From Adiantum capillus-veneris (Eukaryota; Streptophyta; Polypodiopsida; Polypodiales; Pteridaceae): DNA of 64,000 bases. The stretch is taken from positions 71,006,412 to 71,070,411 of the forward strand of contig CM043963.1 in assembly GCA_014529385.2 (NCBI GenBank). Direction: 5' to 3'. Of this stretch, positions 33,201 to 44,939 are shown in pieces. Position numbers and translations under genes: made by a program. The notes beneath the pieces were generated by a model. It did no database searches and was not told the DNA's origin. It was given only the letters and a program-made list of their open reading frames with translations. Position 1 is the first letter of the stretch. Each line of letters opens with the position of its first letter.

Positions 33201-33747
33201 ACGTATGAAGACAGGCTAAAAAATTCAGGTGACCGAAATTCGACTCCGATGATACTAATGTGTAGCTCTACTCGCTGCGGTTCTATCGATATATGGCACG
33301 CTCAATTCCGACACACAGATACGGAGAAAACTCACATAGAAGCTCGTGGGAGCTCACCTCGCCTAGAAGCCGAACGCACGCTTGGTATCGGTGTGTAGCT
33401 CTCGCCGTTGCTAACACAATGGCAGTGTCGCTTCTCCAATGGTGGCTCTATAGCTCGCATAGCAAGAGGATAAGACTCTCTCTCTCTCTCTTACTCTCTC
33501 TCTCAGACACAGTCACGGCCCTTTAAAACTTATCTTGATTAATGCCTCCCAAAAAACTTATCCTTAGGTTTACAATAATTGGCTCTTATACTTCAGCCTT
33601 GGAAGTGTGAACACATCTCTAATCTAATTACATAAGCAGGTGAAACTATTTGGGGAATACAAGCTGGAAACTCAATTGAGTCCCGCTAATTACAATGAAT
33701 CGGCTCCATCAAAAATGAAATGTCGGAAAGACATTTATTACAATAAG
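33201..33747 (-). repeat. N1 3' LTR, middle part
   Basis: Between S1 and N2. On the minus strand it carries a possible TATA box (GTATAAGAGCC) and a GA-rich tract. It continues the LTR begun at 54290-54229 because N2's duplicated ATAAG borders both ends. Plus-strand open frames here are not supported. Confidence 0.6.
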
Positions 33748-34703
33748 TGTTGACCGCTAGGTCAACAACACAACATAACTCAAGTTTCGTACCAAAGTCT
33801 TATCTTTTGCGAGTTATGAAATGCTGCGGATTATGGCTATAAACGTCATTCGTAATGAGTAGTTATTCTAGTTTCAAAAGCCAGGGTGCAATGGCACTTC
33901 CAGATTGTAAATACAAAGCCATTTGACCCTTTCAATCCCATTTTTGGTTAAACCTAAGGTAGCCTTAGTATATAAGGTACCTAGGTCATTTTGTGAAGAA
34001 GATTTTAATCATAATCAAAACTTTAGCACTGCCGTCTACTGTGTGTGAGAGAGAAAGAGAGTGAGCGTGATCTTTGTCCTCTTGCTACACCTGGCTCGCT
34101 CAACACATTGGAGATCCGACTGCACCATTGTTGTAGGCTTGAGGAGAGCTACGCGACAACGCCAAGCATTCCACACGAGACGAAGCGCACACGCCGACGC
34201 ATCTACGAGCTATTTGTGGTCGTAAGTGTATCAAACGATGTTTGTTTTCTGCGTGCTAGTAGTCTATAGAATCGTGGCGACATAAGCTACGCATAGGTAC
34301 TCATAAATTTCAGTTTCGGGCACTTTCAAAATTCTACTCTGTCATCCTACATGTTTTCCGCAGATGGGTTTAGAGTGAAGGTTTTGAGTGTAGAAGCGTA
34401 GGGACAGGTGTATCCTAGTGAGGGGATGGTGTTACTTAAGTTTCGTACGAATCTGGCATGATTAAGTGAGTTACCTTCCATATGTGTGTTTGTGGCTAGG
34501 TGGTGTAGTTGAGACTAGTGAGATTCTTGATTGTGGTTTAGTTGGCCTTCCAGAGTGTTGTATGTGTAGGATGGTCTCAGGCCGACAAGCTAAAGAGATT
34601 CCCTCCGTGTGCCTATCATGTCATCCATGTCCTCGATTGACATTATGTTGATCTAGGTAGTGTTTGCATGCACTTCATGGGTGTGTGAGTCTCTCTTGCA
34701 GCA
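33748..34703 (+). repeat. N2 5' LTR
   Basis: Starts TGTTGACC, ends GCAGCA. The opening 160 bp differ from the 3' LTR at about five places, all transitions. A half-copy of the leader palindrome lies at 34343-34354, here decayed to CATCCTACATGT. Confidence 0.9.
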
Positions 34704-34704
34704 T

Positions 34705-34722
34705 TGGCGCCGTTGCCGGGGA
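34705..34722 (+). promoter_or_regulatory. N2 primer binding site, tRNA-Asp type
   Basis: TGGCGCCGTTGCCGGGGA directly follows the 5' LTR. This is the site used by many plant Tat/Athila-type Gypsy elements. Confidence 0.85.
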
Positions 34723-35246
34723 CACAAGGACCTAAGTAGGTTTCCTACTAACACTCATGTGATGGTTGCTTGATTTAGTTTCGGCTAAAGAAAGCGTTTT
34801 TCTTAAGTGGATCCGGAAGAGGATATTCCGCAATCAAGTGGATAGTCAGGAAGCGTGTGTCTTGCCGAGGGTCTGCGACTAGATAGGTTTAGTTAGGATC
34901 TGTGGATTAGAGTAGTTGTTGGTGGTCGAGTGATTTGTGAGGTGATAAAAGCGTTTACTAGTCCGTGTGTGGCAGTGAAGCGTTTTTCTACTCATAGATG
35001 CAAAACCCCATATGATTTGTAGGAGTATCTTTAGGTAAATGATTCGATTCTGATATAGAGCTATTCACCACTGAATTATTTGCTAAAGTGCTTGATTGCA
35101 TTTGAAATCGCGGAAAAGTGTGCTTTTGAGGGTAAAAGTGCATTAAACAAGCTTTTGTGGATGTTTTTGTATGATTGACTGATGTTGTGCATATAAAAGA
35201 GCATTTGCTAGGGTTCTGTGAAGAAAACCTGCAATTCTGTAAACAT

Positions 35247-35560
35247 AGACATCGTACGCGTAGGATGTCTCAAGGGGTTCTGGAGACCAAATTTGAAAAT
35301 TCTGACTACACCAGTAGGTTCAGAGGGTAGGTTTTACCCTAGTAACATATTGACTTGGGTGTTTTTCCCTATTTTTGTTGTCTAAAAGCCAAAAGGAGGA
35401 GTCAGAAAACGTAAACTTTCAAAAAAGGCTTAAATTGAGTGATTTTTGTATGTTTTTGCAATTGTGAAGCATACTTGCACTTGTTGAGAGCAAAAGGAAG
35501 CATCAGGGACACTTCAGTGTCAAAAAATGAGCAGTAGACATCCTACGCGTAGGATGTCTA
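35247..35560 (+). repeat. N2 leader palindromes 1 and 2 (left of T1)
   Basis: Palindrome 1 (35247-35270) has one mismatch. Palindrome 2 (35535-35560) is a perfect 26-bp dyad with core ACATCCTACGCGTAGGATGT. Centres are 289 bp apart. Confidence 0.95.
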
Positions 35561-35616
35561 CAGGGTGATCTGGGGGAAATTTTGTAATTCTGAGTTGACC
35601 AGTGTGTTCAGAAGGT

Positions 35617-37169
35617 AATGATGGGAGCAAAGCGAACCTCAAACCCCCGACGGCCTCTAAAACACCGGGGACTGAATGGCGCGCCTCGAGCCTGTCATAG
35701 TAAAGCAAACAGGGGGCACCGCCTAGCTTCAGCGGCTAGGACGCAAACAACACACCACCATAACAAAGTTTTCATCCAAGAGAGATGGATGCTTGGGAGT
35801 AATGATGAAGAGGAAGGGAAATGAGATCAATAGAGAGAGAGAGAGAGAGAGAGAGGGAGGGGGTATGGCGGCTTAGTACTTAGGCACCACAAAAGGATGG
35901 CGAATCTGCACACCCTTCACACATACACAAGCTCACTCCCAACACAAGACTAGGTGGCGATTCCGCACACCTCACATGGGCAAAACATTGCAGGAAAACA
36001 TACTCACAAAACCTCAAGCTTTATTTAGAGAATAAGGCGATGAAATGGGGAGCATAGGGTAGGGGAATGAGAAGGGAGAGAGTGGTAGAGCACATGGCAG
36101 ATAGGTGGGAGTTGATGGCGAAGATTCGCACGAGGGTTATGGCCATCATCCTTCATTTAGTTGCCCTTCATCTTCCATAGCCCAAGGGTGTAGAGGTCAT
36201 GCTCAAGACGAGCATGGTGATTGCGGTGATGGTGATGGTGTGGGTGTGTGTGTGTGCACTAGGCACACACAGTGCATAGTGTACCCTTTGGTGATGTTGT
36301 GTGTATGTTTAGTGTGATGGTGACCCCTCTTTATATAGGGGAGGAGGGGGGAGAAATTCTAGAATTTAGAAATGAAGAAATCATTATCTACATAGGCCAT
36401 GTGACTGTGGGCCCCACTTGTCTGGCTGTGTGTATATGTGCCAGAACAGTTGTCTCATGAGAGAGAGACTAAGAGAGAGAGATGGGTTGATGAAAAAAAG
36501 TGAGAGGTGACATGGAGAATAAAGTGATTACAAGAGGGGAGAGAGGGGAGTGCGTTCAGAGGTGAATCTGTGTGCAGATGTGAGTGAACACAAGAAAAAT
36601 CAGGTAACCACCGGGTGGGGATGGGTCTGTGGGTACCTTTTTCAATGAAACTGAGTGTGTGTGAGTGTGGGGGAGGTTATTTAGCTACAAGACAAGAGAC
36701 ATGGCGCCCTTTAGAGAGAGGGGGGGGTATTTAGGTCATGGGATATGATAGGAGAGAGAAAGGGGGGGTGGGGTATACTATTTTGGAAGATAGGGTAAGT
36801 TGCATGTGAGTTAGGGTGCATTATTGGTGAGTTAGAATGCATTATTAGTGAGAGGTGGGGTAGCTTGAGGGGAGAGAGAAAGGAGAAAGGACAAGGGGAA
36901 GAGAGAGGGGGTTGACCTTTTGAGTGGAGGAGAGGAAAAGGGACACACGTCGGGGCAACAGTGAAGAAAAAGGAGGCAAGGTGGGGATGGGCTGCCCCGC
37001 AGGCATGAAGTGGCCTATTTTACCTTTCTCATATATTTACATAATCATACTTTATTTTTTTCTTACTTTTTCCAATGCCTTTTATCACTCCCTCCCTAAA
37101 GGGGGTTTTCATGGGGTGGGGACGAGAGAAGAGGGGTATGGGAGCTTGGCTTGTGAAAAGCCCCCATCA
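35617..37169 (-). repeat. T1 3' LTR with an extra 33-bp end
   Basis: Similarity to the other LTR spans 35650-37169. The adjoining 35617-35649 (TGATGGGAGC to ACCCCCG) is absent from the 5' LTR copy, yet its TGATGGG start would pair with the CCCATCA end as an LTR inverted repeat. A GA microsatellite lies at about 35832-35855. Confidence 0.75.
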
Positions 37170-37187
37170 TTAGCCCTCCCCTTTTGG
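37170..37187 (-). promoter_or_regulatory. T1 polypurine tract
   Basis: Minus-strand AAAAGGGGAGGGCTAA directly before the 3' LTR. Confidence 0.7.
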
Positions 37188-37197
37188 CTAGAGGCAT

Positions 37198-37850
37198 TCA
37201 TGTCTCTAGCTCATCTGTTTGATCATTATCGTCGAAGGTGGCGGCTGATGGTGTGTCCTCATCTGGAATGTCAATAGGTGGAGCCTGGTCAAATCGAAGA
37301 AAATAAGGTTTAAGTCGCCAACTATTTACCCTGGTTTTATGAAGTTTTCCATCAGCCTCCATAAGCTGGTAGCTTCTATTGGCATACTTTTTCCTGACGA
37401 TGAAAGGACCTTCCCATCGGAGTAGGAGTTTCTTATCCTTGCGCGTGTCGTAGCGGAGCACCAACATTCCTTTCTTCAATTCTTTTTTCCAGAGATGCTG
37501 GTTAAAGCTAAGCCGTCTATGCTCTGCTTGTGCCGCATAATAATTTATTGCTTCTTCTCTATCCAGCTGGAGTCTTTCCAAGTTGATGATGTGATCTCTT
37601 AAATGCATGTTGGGCTGTTGAAGTTGGCTTGCCATTACTCTGAGACTTTGTAGTTGCACTTCAATGGGCAAGATTGCTTCCTTACCAAATACTAGATGAT
37701 ACGGTGTGAATCCCAAGGATGTACGAAATGAAGTTCTGTAGGCCCATAAAGCTGGTAGTAGATACTTATCCCAGTCTCCAGGATGATTGTTTACCTGCTT
37801 GGTAATTATTTTAGAAACCATTCCATTTACCTTTTCAACTAGGCATTACA
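37198..37850 (-). pseudogene. T1 integrase C-terminal part
   Basis: From a frameshift near 37845 the integrase continues (NHPGDWDKYLLPALWAYRTS, TPYHLVFGKEAILP) to the C-terminal binding region (LLLRWEGPFIVRKKY, then TRVNSWRLKPYF). No chromodomain is present, as expected for Tat elements. Ends with an acidic tail just before the polypurine tract. Confidence 0.85.
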
Positions 37851-39065
37851 TTGAGGGTAATATGGTGAAGAGTGCCTCCTTGTAATGCCCAGTTTTTGCA
37901 TTAATTCTCCTACTAAGTCTGCTATGAAACCTGGCCCTCTATCAGAGATGATCTCTAAAGGTGTGCCAAACCTACAACATATGTGCTCGGAGATAAATTT
38001 AGCTACCTCTACTGCTGTGATTCTAGTGGTGGCTGTAGCCTTTGCCCATCTAGTCATGTAGTCGACCCCCATGATAATGTAGAATTTTCCTGAGTTGGCC
38101 CTAGGTAATGGCCCAATGGCGTCGATAACCCATTTTTCAAATGGGCCATATGAGAGAATAGGTGTTTGTGGTTCAGGCATAAGTGATCTAGTGCCGGCCT
38201 TTTGACACAACTTACATGTTTTGCACCAGTGGTGTACATCGCGGTTGAGGCTAGGCCATATGAAGCCTGCTTGCAAGATTTTCCTACTTGTTATGTCTAG
38301 GGCAAAGTGACCACCACAAACCCCGTCGTGATAGCTAGCAATTACTCCTGTGATTTCCTGAGAGAGAGGGACCTTCCTGAGTATTTGGTCCTTACCCTTA
38401 CAGTACAAACCGTCATTGATGAGTCGATACCTTGTGGCCTTCCGCGTCAGCCATTGCTTCTGTCCCTTTGTTAAATCTGATGGGCATTCTCCTGTTTCCA
38501 AAAAATGCATGATGTCAGGCAAGGCATCACTGCCTTGAAGTAGAGGGAGCTTTAGTTTTATTGCTCCAACCACCACTTCCTGTAGTCTTTCACTTGCTAG
38601 GGCATCTGCTTCTTGGTTTTGAGCCCTTGGGATATGGTGTATTTGAACTTCTTCAAACTTACCCAACAAGGTTTTTACACCACTTAAGTGAGTCCTTAAA
38701 CTAGGATTCTTGCATGTCCATGCTCCATTTACTTGCCTTACCAGAAGTAGAGCATCCCCAAATACATTAAGGCGTTGTACACCTTGTGAGACGCACCATT
38801 GTAGACCCTTGGTTAGTGCTGCATACTCAGCTTCATTGTTAGAATGTGAATCTAACAATTGGCCCAACGAAAATACCTTTGTCCCTTTGTCATCAAAGAC
38901 CACTATGCTTGCAGCCGCTTTGTCGGACGCTCGCTTGTAGGCTCCTTCAAAGTAGAGAGAGTATGCTCCTTCTACCATCTGTGGTACTGGAGGTAATCGG
39001 ACTACTCCTTCCTTAGATTGCTTCTCCTTCCTTTCAAAGACTTGGTAGGTCATGAGTCCCCCCAA
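37840..39065 (-). pseudogene. T1 second RNase H and integrase core
   Basis: Residues about 30-160 form the extra, archaeal-type RNase H (NNEAEYAALTKGLQWC, FGDALLLVRQVNG, HHIPRAQNQEADALA). An HHCC zinc domain follows (HDGVCGGHFA, then CKTCKLC), then the integrase core (WVIDAIGPLP, GVDYMTRWAKA, ISDRGPGFIADL). A frameshift near 37845 follows PYYPQCN. It is preceded in frame by a TAG at 39090-39092. Confidence 0.88.
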
Positions 39066-39089
39066 ACTTGCCCTTGTCGTGCTTTCTAC

Positions 39090-40718
39090 CTATACAGTGT
39101 AGTCAAACTCCTGCAGACGAACTAGCCATTTAGTAATCCTAGCAGACACATCCATGGGTTGTACAACATAGGGAAATATTTCATCCGTGGTTAGAATCAC
39201 AAATTGCTTAGGCAGCAAATATGACCTAAACTTTGTAGTTGCAAATCTAAGAGCTAGGACTAAGTGTTCCACATGGGTGAAACCTTTCTCTCCTGCTGTC
39301 ATCATTCGACTAGAGAAGTAGATTGGCCTCATGAAAGATGTCGTCGTATCCTTTTGGAGTAGCACAACCCCCAATGAGTCATCACCACCACTTGAGGTGA
39401 CATAGAATTTTTTATCCCACTTAGGTGGTGAGATAGTTGGCAGAGTGCCTAAGACCTCCTTTACCTTGTTGTAGTGATGTTCGCTTTCCTCGTCCCAAGT
39501 GAAAGTTGATCTTTGAGTGAGTTGTTGCAGTGGTAGAACAAGTTGTGATAGTAGATGTATGCATCTACTTAAGTATCTCACCTTCTGTAGAAAAGAGACC
39601 AGTTGACGTGCGTTCATTGGTGAAGGTAGGGCTATGAGTGCGGACACCTTACTTGGGTCGGCGTTGATACCTTTTGCTGAAATTTCATGGCCTAGTAGAA
39701 TGACTTTACTCTCCCCAATGTGACATTTATCCACATTTAATTGCCCACCTAGGCTCTGCAACCTGGCCAAACCTTCAGTTACCTTTTCTAAATGTGAAAT
39801 ACGGGAGCTATATATACAAAAATTATCAATGAACACTCTTATGGATGTTCCAAAGAACGGTTGAAAAACATATGTGACATATCTTTGGAATGTGGCAGGT
39901 GCATTTGTGAGACCAAATGGCATAACCTTGTATGAAAAACAACCCCATGGCATGATAAAAGTGGTTTTTAGCTGATCTTCCAAGGCTATGCGTATTTGAA
40001 AGTATCCTCAATAACCATCACAGACGGTATAGCATTCAAAACCTGCTACTTCATTCAGAATTTCATACAAGAAAGTGAGAGGAAAGTGGTCTCTCTTTGT
40101 AGCTGCATTTAGTGGTTTGTAGTCAACACAGACCCTCCACTTACCATTCTTTTTAGGCGTCACCACTACGGGTGACACCCATTATGAGTTTCCTACAGGA
40201 TAGATGAATCCCGCCTCCAGCAGTTTCCTTACCTCGGCCAAGAGTGCCTTTTCTTGTATGACCCCCAGTCGTCGTAGCTTTTGCACAACTGGTTTTACCC
40301 CTTCCTTCAGCTTAATATGATGCTCCACCACTGTAATGCCTGTGATTCTTTCATAGTTGTCAATGAACAGGTTAGGAAATCCCATCAACATTTGCAAAAA
40401 ACTATCTTTCTCCTCAAGTGTTAATTCCGTAGACAACATACCCTTCAACCTACTTCCCTCTAGGCCAGGTGATTTGCTCTCCTCTTCATTGGGTTGCCCT
40501 TTTGGTGATGGATCACCAGTTGTGCTTACCCTTTGTGGATCCTTCATAATGATACCCATCACATCAATGGAACTGTCACTTTCATCTGTGGATGTGGTCT
40601 CCTCCTCAGAACTTGAATATTCGCTAGTGGTTTCATCTGCTGATGTTTCCAGATTCATTTGCTTCTGCTTGCCAATCCTCATGTTGTAGTAGATTGTCTC
40701 CCCTTTCTTACCGGTCAT
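39090..40718 (-). pseudogene. T1 reverse transcriptase and first RNase H
   Basis: RT blocks visible are VQKLRRLGVIQEKALLAEV, AGFIYPVG, WVSPVVVTPKKNGKWRVCVD, MPFGLTNAPATFQR and the catalytic motif, which reads FIDNFCIYS. The normal motif ends in DD, so the second catalytic Asp is Asn (codon near 39822-39824). Stops TAA at 40182-40184 and TGA at 40008-40010 are in frame. RNase H follows (about 39450-39090), with its first Asp region altered. An acidic Ser-rich linker (SSEEETTSTDESDSS) precedes the RT. Confidence 0.88.
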
Positions 40719-40736
40719 GCGTAGAAGGCCAGTACC

Positions 40737-42440
40737 CTAGTCCTGTTTTGCCTTCATGGCCATCAACCATGGCCTTCCCAAGCTTAGTGGATAGACCTCC
40801 CCCTTAGTAGGCATTACAAAAACATCTACCTCTACCTCAGTGTTGAAAGATTTTATTTTTACGGCACTGACCACACCCACATACTTTACTTTTGCGTTGT
40901 TTGCCATCTTTGCCTTGCATGGAGAAGGCCTGTCAACCTCGAGCCCTAATCGAAGCATCATAGCTTCGCTCATTGCACATATTTGTGCACCTCCATCAAT
41001 GTAGGTGTTTCCAACCCTCTTTCCTTTTATGTTTACGTTGACAATTGGAAGAATTTCATCCATGTTGCATCCCGAAATTGCTCCGGCTACCTTTGTTTTG
41101 GAGCGTCTTGTACTTACCATTTTAGACCATTGTTGCCTTACTTTAGGTACAAGATGTAGCAGCTGTGGCCATGTAATCTTCGGTCCTTGCTCTGCCACAT
41201 CCAATGCTAGATCATAGGGCTTAGAACTTTCCCCTAGCTGGAAGTCGGTGATGCCCAATTTTCGTCGTGGCCTGGATGGCCTCTTGCTAGTTTCTCCTCT
41301 CATGCTTCTCTCATCATCTGATTGTGTAGCTTTCTCCCTCCTAGCTCTTTTCACAGTCATGGCTTCAAGTGGTTCTAAAAAGGTTACCTTCTCCTTACCC
41401 TTGTCCCTCTCCTTTGATGTGGGTGGATCCACTACTACGGCTTTTCCTTTCTCTTCTAGCCTTATGATGTTTACATGGCGATCAGGTGGTGGGGCTGGTG
41501 GAAGAGGTGGAATGGATGCTTGTAGTGGTGTCTGGGGTGGACGTAGAATTTGTGTTGGTGGGGCTGGTGCTCGGGGTGGGGGTGTTCTTTCTCTAGGGGG
41601 TGATAATTGGTTCCTCCTACCTCCTCTATTATAGTTTTGTCGTGGTTTGGGACAGTAGTACATACCGTGACCGTCTTCTCCGCAGTTGTAGCAATGATAC
41701 TCCCTGTTTTGTTGTCGTGCTCTTCCAGGTTCTTGATCTCTTTCTTGACTCCTCCCTTGATGTATTAAGTGGACAGACAAATTCTGCAGTTGGTCAGTAA
41801 TATGGGCCAACATATCTTGTTGGTCATCTCTTACCCCAAGAGCCGGTGGTGGTGGTGGAATGGTGGTTGTCGTAGTTGCTGGTTGACGCGATGTTCCTGC
41901 TTCTATTGACTTGGTTTCTTTGGCTTTCATTCGCAGCTTCTTGTCCTTAAGGCGAGCAATCTCAACGGCTAACTCGTCGGTAGCCGGGAATCTACCTTTC
42001 ACCTTCTCCTTGAGAAGCGGCCATAAGCCATGCATGAACCGATCTTTTCTTAGGAAATCGGGTGCAGCTTCCCCCCTTGCCAATGACTCAACCCACCATT
42101 CCCACAAATCCACAAATTTGGACTCATAGGTGGCATATTCTAAAAGACCCTCCTGCTTCAAGTCTCTCAACTTGTCCCACAACTTTTCTGAAGTGGTACC
42201 TCCCCCAAAGCGCCTCTTAAAAGCGATTTTTAAGGGTTCCCAGTCATCCTTGGTTGCTTGTGGAAGTGCATTGTACCATGATCTAGCTTCTAGCTTCATG
42301 AGATGCTTAAAGAATCTAACCCGGGATTCATTTGTATCTTTGTTGCTCACTACACATGCTACTTCAAAGTCATCTAGGAAGTCTGTTACCAAATCCTCCC
42401 CCTTCTTTCCTTTAAATGTTGGAAATGCTATACTTGCCAT
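40737..42440 (-). pseudogene. T1 gag, zinc knuckle and protease
   Basis: Start taken at the ATG encoding MASIAFPTFKG because the related R1 gag opens MAFSYPEFHG; a more upstream ATG at 42470 adds ten residues. The gag domain is about residues 10-190, a CX2CX4HX4C knuckle is CYNCGEDGHGMYYC, a Pro-rich linker follows, and the retropepsin motif is YIDGGAQICAMSE with the final GRPWLMAM block. The active site reads DGG instead of DSG or DTG. The frame ends at TAG 40737-40739, probably from a Trp codon, and continues in frame to the RT. Confidence 0.88.
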
Positions 42441-42470
42441 GATTACTGAGAGAGAGCTAGAAAGACACAC

Positions 42471-43277
42471 TGCTTAACTTGCAAAAGTTTTTTCTTCTTT
42501 ACATGGAGGCGTGTATACCCTCTTATACTAGGACATAGATTAAAACTTCAAATGGTACATTGCCTTATACAAAAGGTAAGACAAATGGCTGATCTGATGC
42601 AAGAACCTCAAAAAACCGCTCCCCACCCAGCATGGTGTCAATGACGTGCTGGTAGTGAGCCTTCAAGTCCAGTATTACCTTGATTGAGCGTACACGTGTT
42701 GGTATGTGTGATCTGTCTTGAGGTAGGTTGTACTGATTCATGTGAAGCTTAGAGGTGCTTAGTCACTACCCAAGCTTGTGGGAGAGGGTGGTGTTCTTTC
42801 CTGAAACAAACTCAGTAGATCCCTAGTTTCTCTAGTGAGAGTGTGAGCCAATGCTTCCATTATCTATGCTGCAGCATCAGGTGTGACTTGAAAAGTGACT
42901 GTGATAATTACCTCGATGACTTGAGTTACCCGATTCTCAAAGTAGAATAGTGTTGATTCTCTATTGTGCAGAGCTCCTTCCATTTTTTTGTTGTGGGCTG
43001 GTTGTAGGTTGTGGACATGGTTTCGACCTTCTCGTTCTTCTTCTTGGCACTTGGGCTATGTATATCCACTGGGTTTGGCGTGTTGGTTGACTCTGCCACT
43101 GCAAATCGATTAGCGTTACGCTTGGCACTCGAGCTTCGATGGAGATGCGGAGTTCGTCTAGTTGTGCTTGGAGCTCTTCTTCTTCTGTCGTCCAGTTAGC
43201 AAATCCTGCTAGCCATTCATCCATTCACAATAGTTTAGGGGTTTCAGTCTTGTAAACTGAAGGGTTTCATGAAAATA
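42471..43277 (-). other. T1 leader
   Basis: Sequence between primer site and gag. A minus-strand ORF (43224-42961, 87 codons, EEEELQAQLDELRISIEA) looks like a short helical leader peptide, function unknown. No palindromes of the N1/N2 type are seen here. Confidence 0.5.
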
Positions 43278-43295
43278 TCCTCAGTGGGGGCACCA
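43278..43295 (-). promoter_or_regulatory. T1 primer binding site
   Basis: Minus-strand TGGTGCCCCCACTGAGGA lies four bases inside the 5' LTR. R1 has TGGCGCCCCCACGGAGGA at the same place, so the two share a primer. Confidence 0.65.
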
Positions 43296-43299
43296 AATA

Positions 43300-43475
43300 A
43301 CGGCCTCTAAAACACCGGGGACCGAATGGCGCGCCTCGAGCCTGTCATAGTAAAGCAACCAGGGGGCACCACCTAGCTTCAGCGGCTAGGACACAAACAA
43401 CACACCACCATAACAAAGTTTTCATCCAAGAGAGATGGATGCTTGAAAGTAATGCTGAAGAGGAAGGGAAATGAG

Positions 43476-43531
<56 letters not shown>

Positions 43532-44857
43532 GGTATGGCTGCTTAGTACTTAGGCACCACAGAAGGATGGCGAATCCGCACACCCTTCACACATACACAA
43601 GCTCACTCCAAACACAAGACTAGGTGGCGATTCTGCACACCTCACATGGGCAAAACATTGCAGGAAAACATACTCACAAAACCTCAAGATTTATTTAGAG
43701 AATAAGGCGATGAAATGGGGAGCATAGGGTAGGGGAATGAGAAGGGAGAGAGTGGTAGAGCACATGGCGGATAGGTGGGAGTTGATGGCGAAGACTCGCA
43801 CGAGGGTTATAGCCATCATCCTTCATTTAGTTGTCCTTCATCTTCCATAGCCCATGGGTGTAGAGTCATGCTCAAGACGAGCATGGTGATTGCGGTGATG
43901 GTGATGGTGATGGTGTGGGTGTGGGTGTGTGTGTGTGCACTAGGCACACACAGTGCATAGTGTACTCTTTGGTGATGTTGTGTGTATGTTTAGTGTGATG
44001 GTGACCCCTCTTTATATAGGGGAGGAGGGGGGAGAAATTCTAGAATTTAGAAATGAAGAAATCATTATCTACATAGGCCATGTGACTATGGGCCCCACTT
44101 GTCTGGCTGTGTGTATATGTGCCAGAACAGCAGTCTCATGAGAGAGAGAGAGAGACTAAGAGAGAGAGATGGGTTGATGAAAAAAAGTGAGAGGTGACAT
44201 GGAGAATAAAGTGATTACAAGAGGGGAGAGAGGGGAGTGCGTTCAGAGGTGAATCTGTGTGCAGATGTGTGTGAACACAAGAAAAATCAGGTAACCACCG
44301 GGTGGGGATGGGTCTGTGGGTACCTTTTTCAATGAAACTGAGTGTGTGTGAGTGTGGGGGAGGTTATTTAGCTACAAGACAAGAGACATGGCGCCCTTTA
44401 GAGAGAGGGGGGGATATTTGGGTCATGGGATATGATAGGAGAGAGAAAGGGGGGGTGGGGTATACTATTTTGGAAGATAGGGTAAGTTGCATGTGAGTTA
44501 GGGTGCATTATTGGTGAGTTAGAATGCATTATTAGTGAGAGGTGGGGTAGCTTGAGGGGACAAAGAAAGGAGAAAGGACAAGGGGAAGAGAGAGGGGGTT
44601 GACCTTTTGAGTGGAGGAGAGGAAAAGGGACACACGGCGGGGCAACAGTGAAGAAAAAGGAGGCAAGGTGGGGATGGGCTGCCCCGCAGGCATGAGGTGG
44701 CCTATTTTACCTTTCTCATATATTTACATAATCATACTTTATTTTTTTCTTACTTTTTCCAATGCCTTTTATCACTCCCTCCCTAAGAGGGGGTTTTCAT
44801 GGGGTGGGGACAAGAGAAGAGGGGTATGGGAGCTTGGCTTGTGAAAAGCCCCCATCA
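43300..44857 (-). repeat. T1 5' LTR
   Basis: Nearly identical to 35650-37169 over 1.5 kb. The GA microsatellite (43479-43526) is about twice as long as in the other copy. TATA-like TTTATATAGG is at about 44010. Confidence 0.9.
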
Positions 44858-44939
44858 ATAGGTTTTACCCTATTTTCACCTGGAAAGTGGAAATTTGACC
44901 ATATCCTGACAGGATAAGGCCAGATAGACTAAAATTGCA

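Larger units (their letters stand above)
35617..44857 (-). mobile_element. T1: Tat-like Gypsy retrotransposon inserted in N2's leader
   Basis: LTRs (about 1.5 kb) lie at 35650-37169 and 43300-44857. Minus-strand order is gag, zinc knuckle, protease, RT, RNase H, a second RNase H and integrase. The second RNase H after the RT block places it in the Tat lineage. One frame runs from 42440 to 37840 broken by four stops, then a frameshift. The LTR copies are close to identical apart from a GA microsatellite, so this is a younger insertion than N2. Target duplication is not clear. Confidence 0.9.

Noticed and set aside
32619-33526. Frames repeated at 57766-58427 and 62239-62863
   Set aside because: They are in S1/R1 LTRs; the shared frames follow LTR identity and GT repeats, not coding constraint.
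36105-37277. Plus-strand frames in T1 LTRs (also 43775-44844)
   Set aside because: Lie within LTR sequence, repeated in both LTRs with frame differences, no domains.
40357-42477. Plus-strand frames opposite T1 gag-protease
   Set aside because: Antisense of a coding region with clear gag, knuckle and protease on the minus strand.
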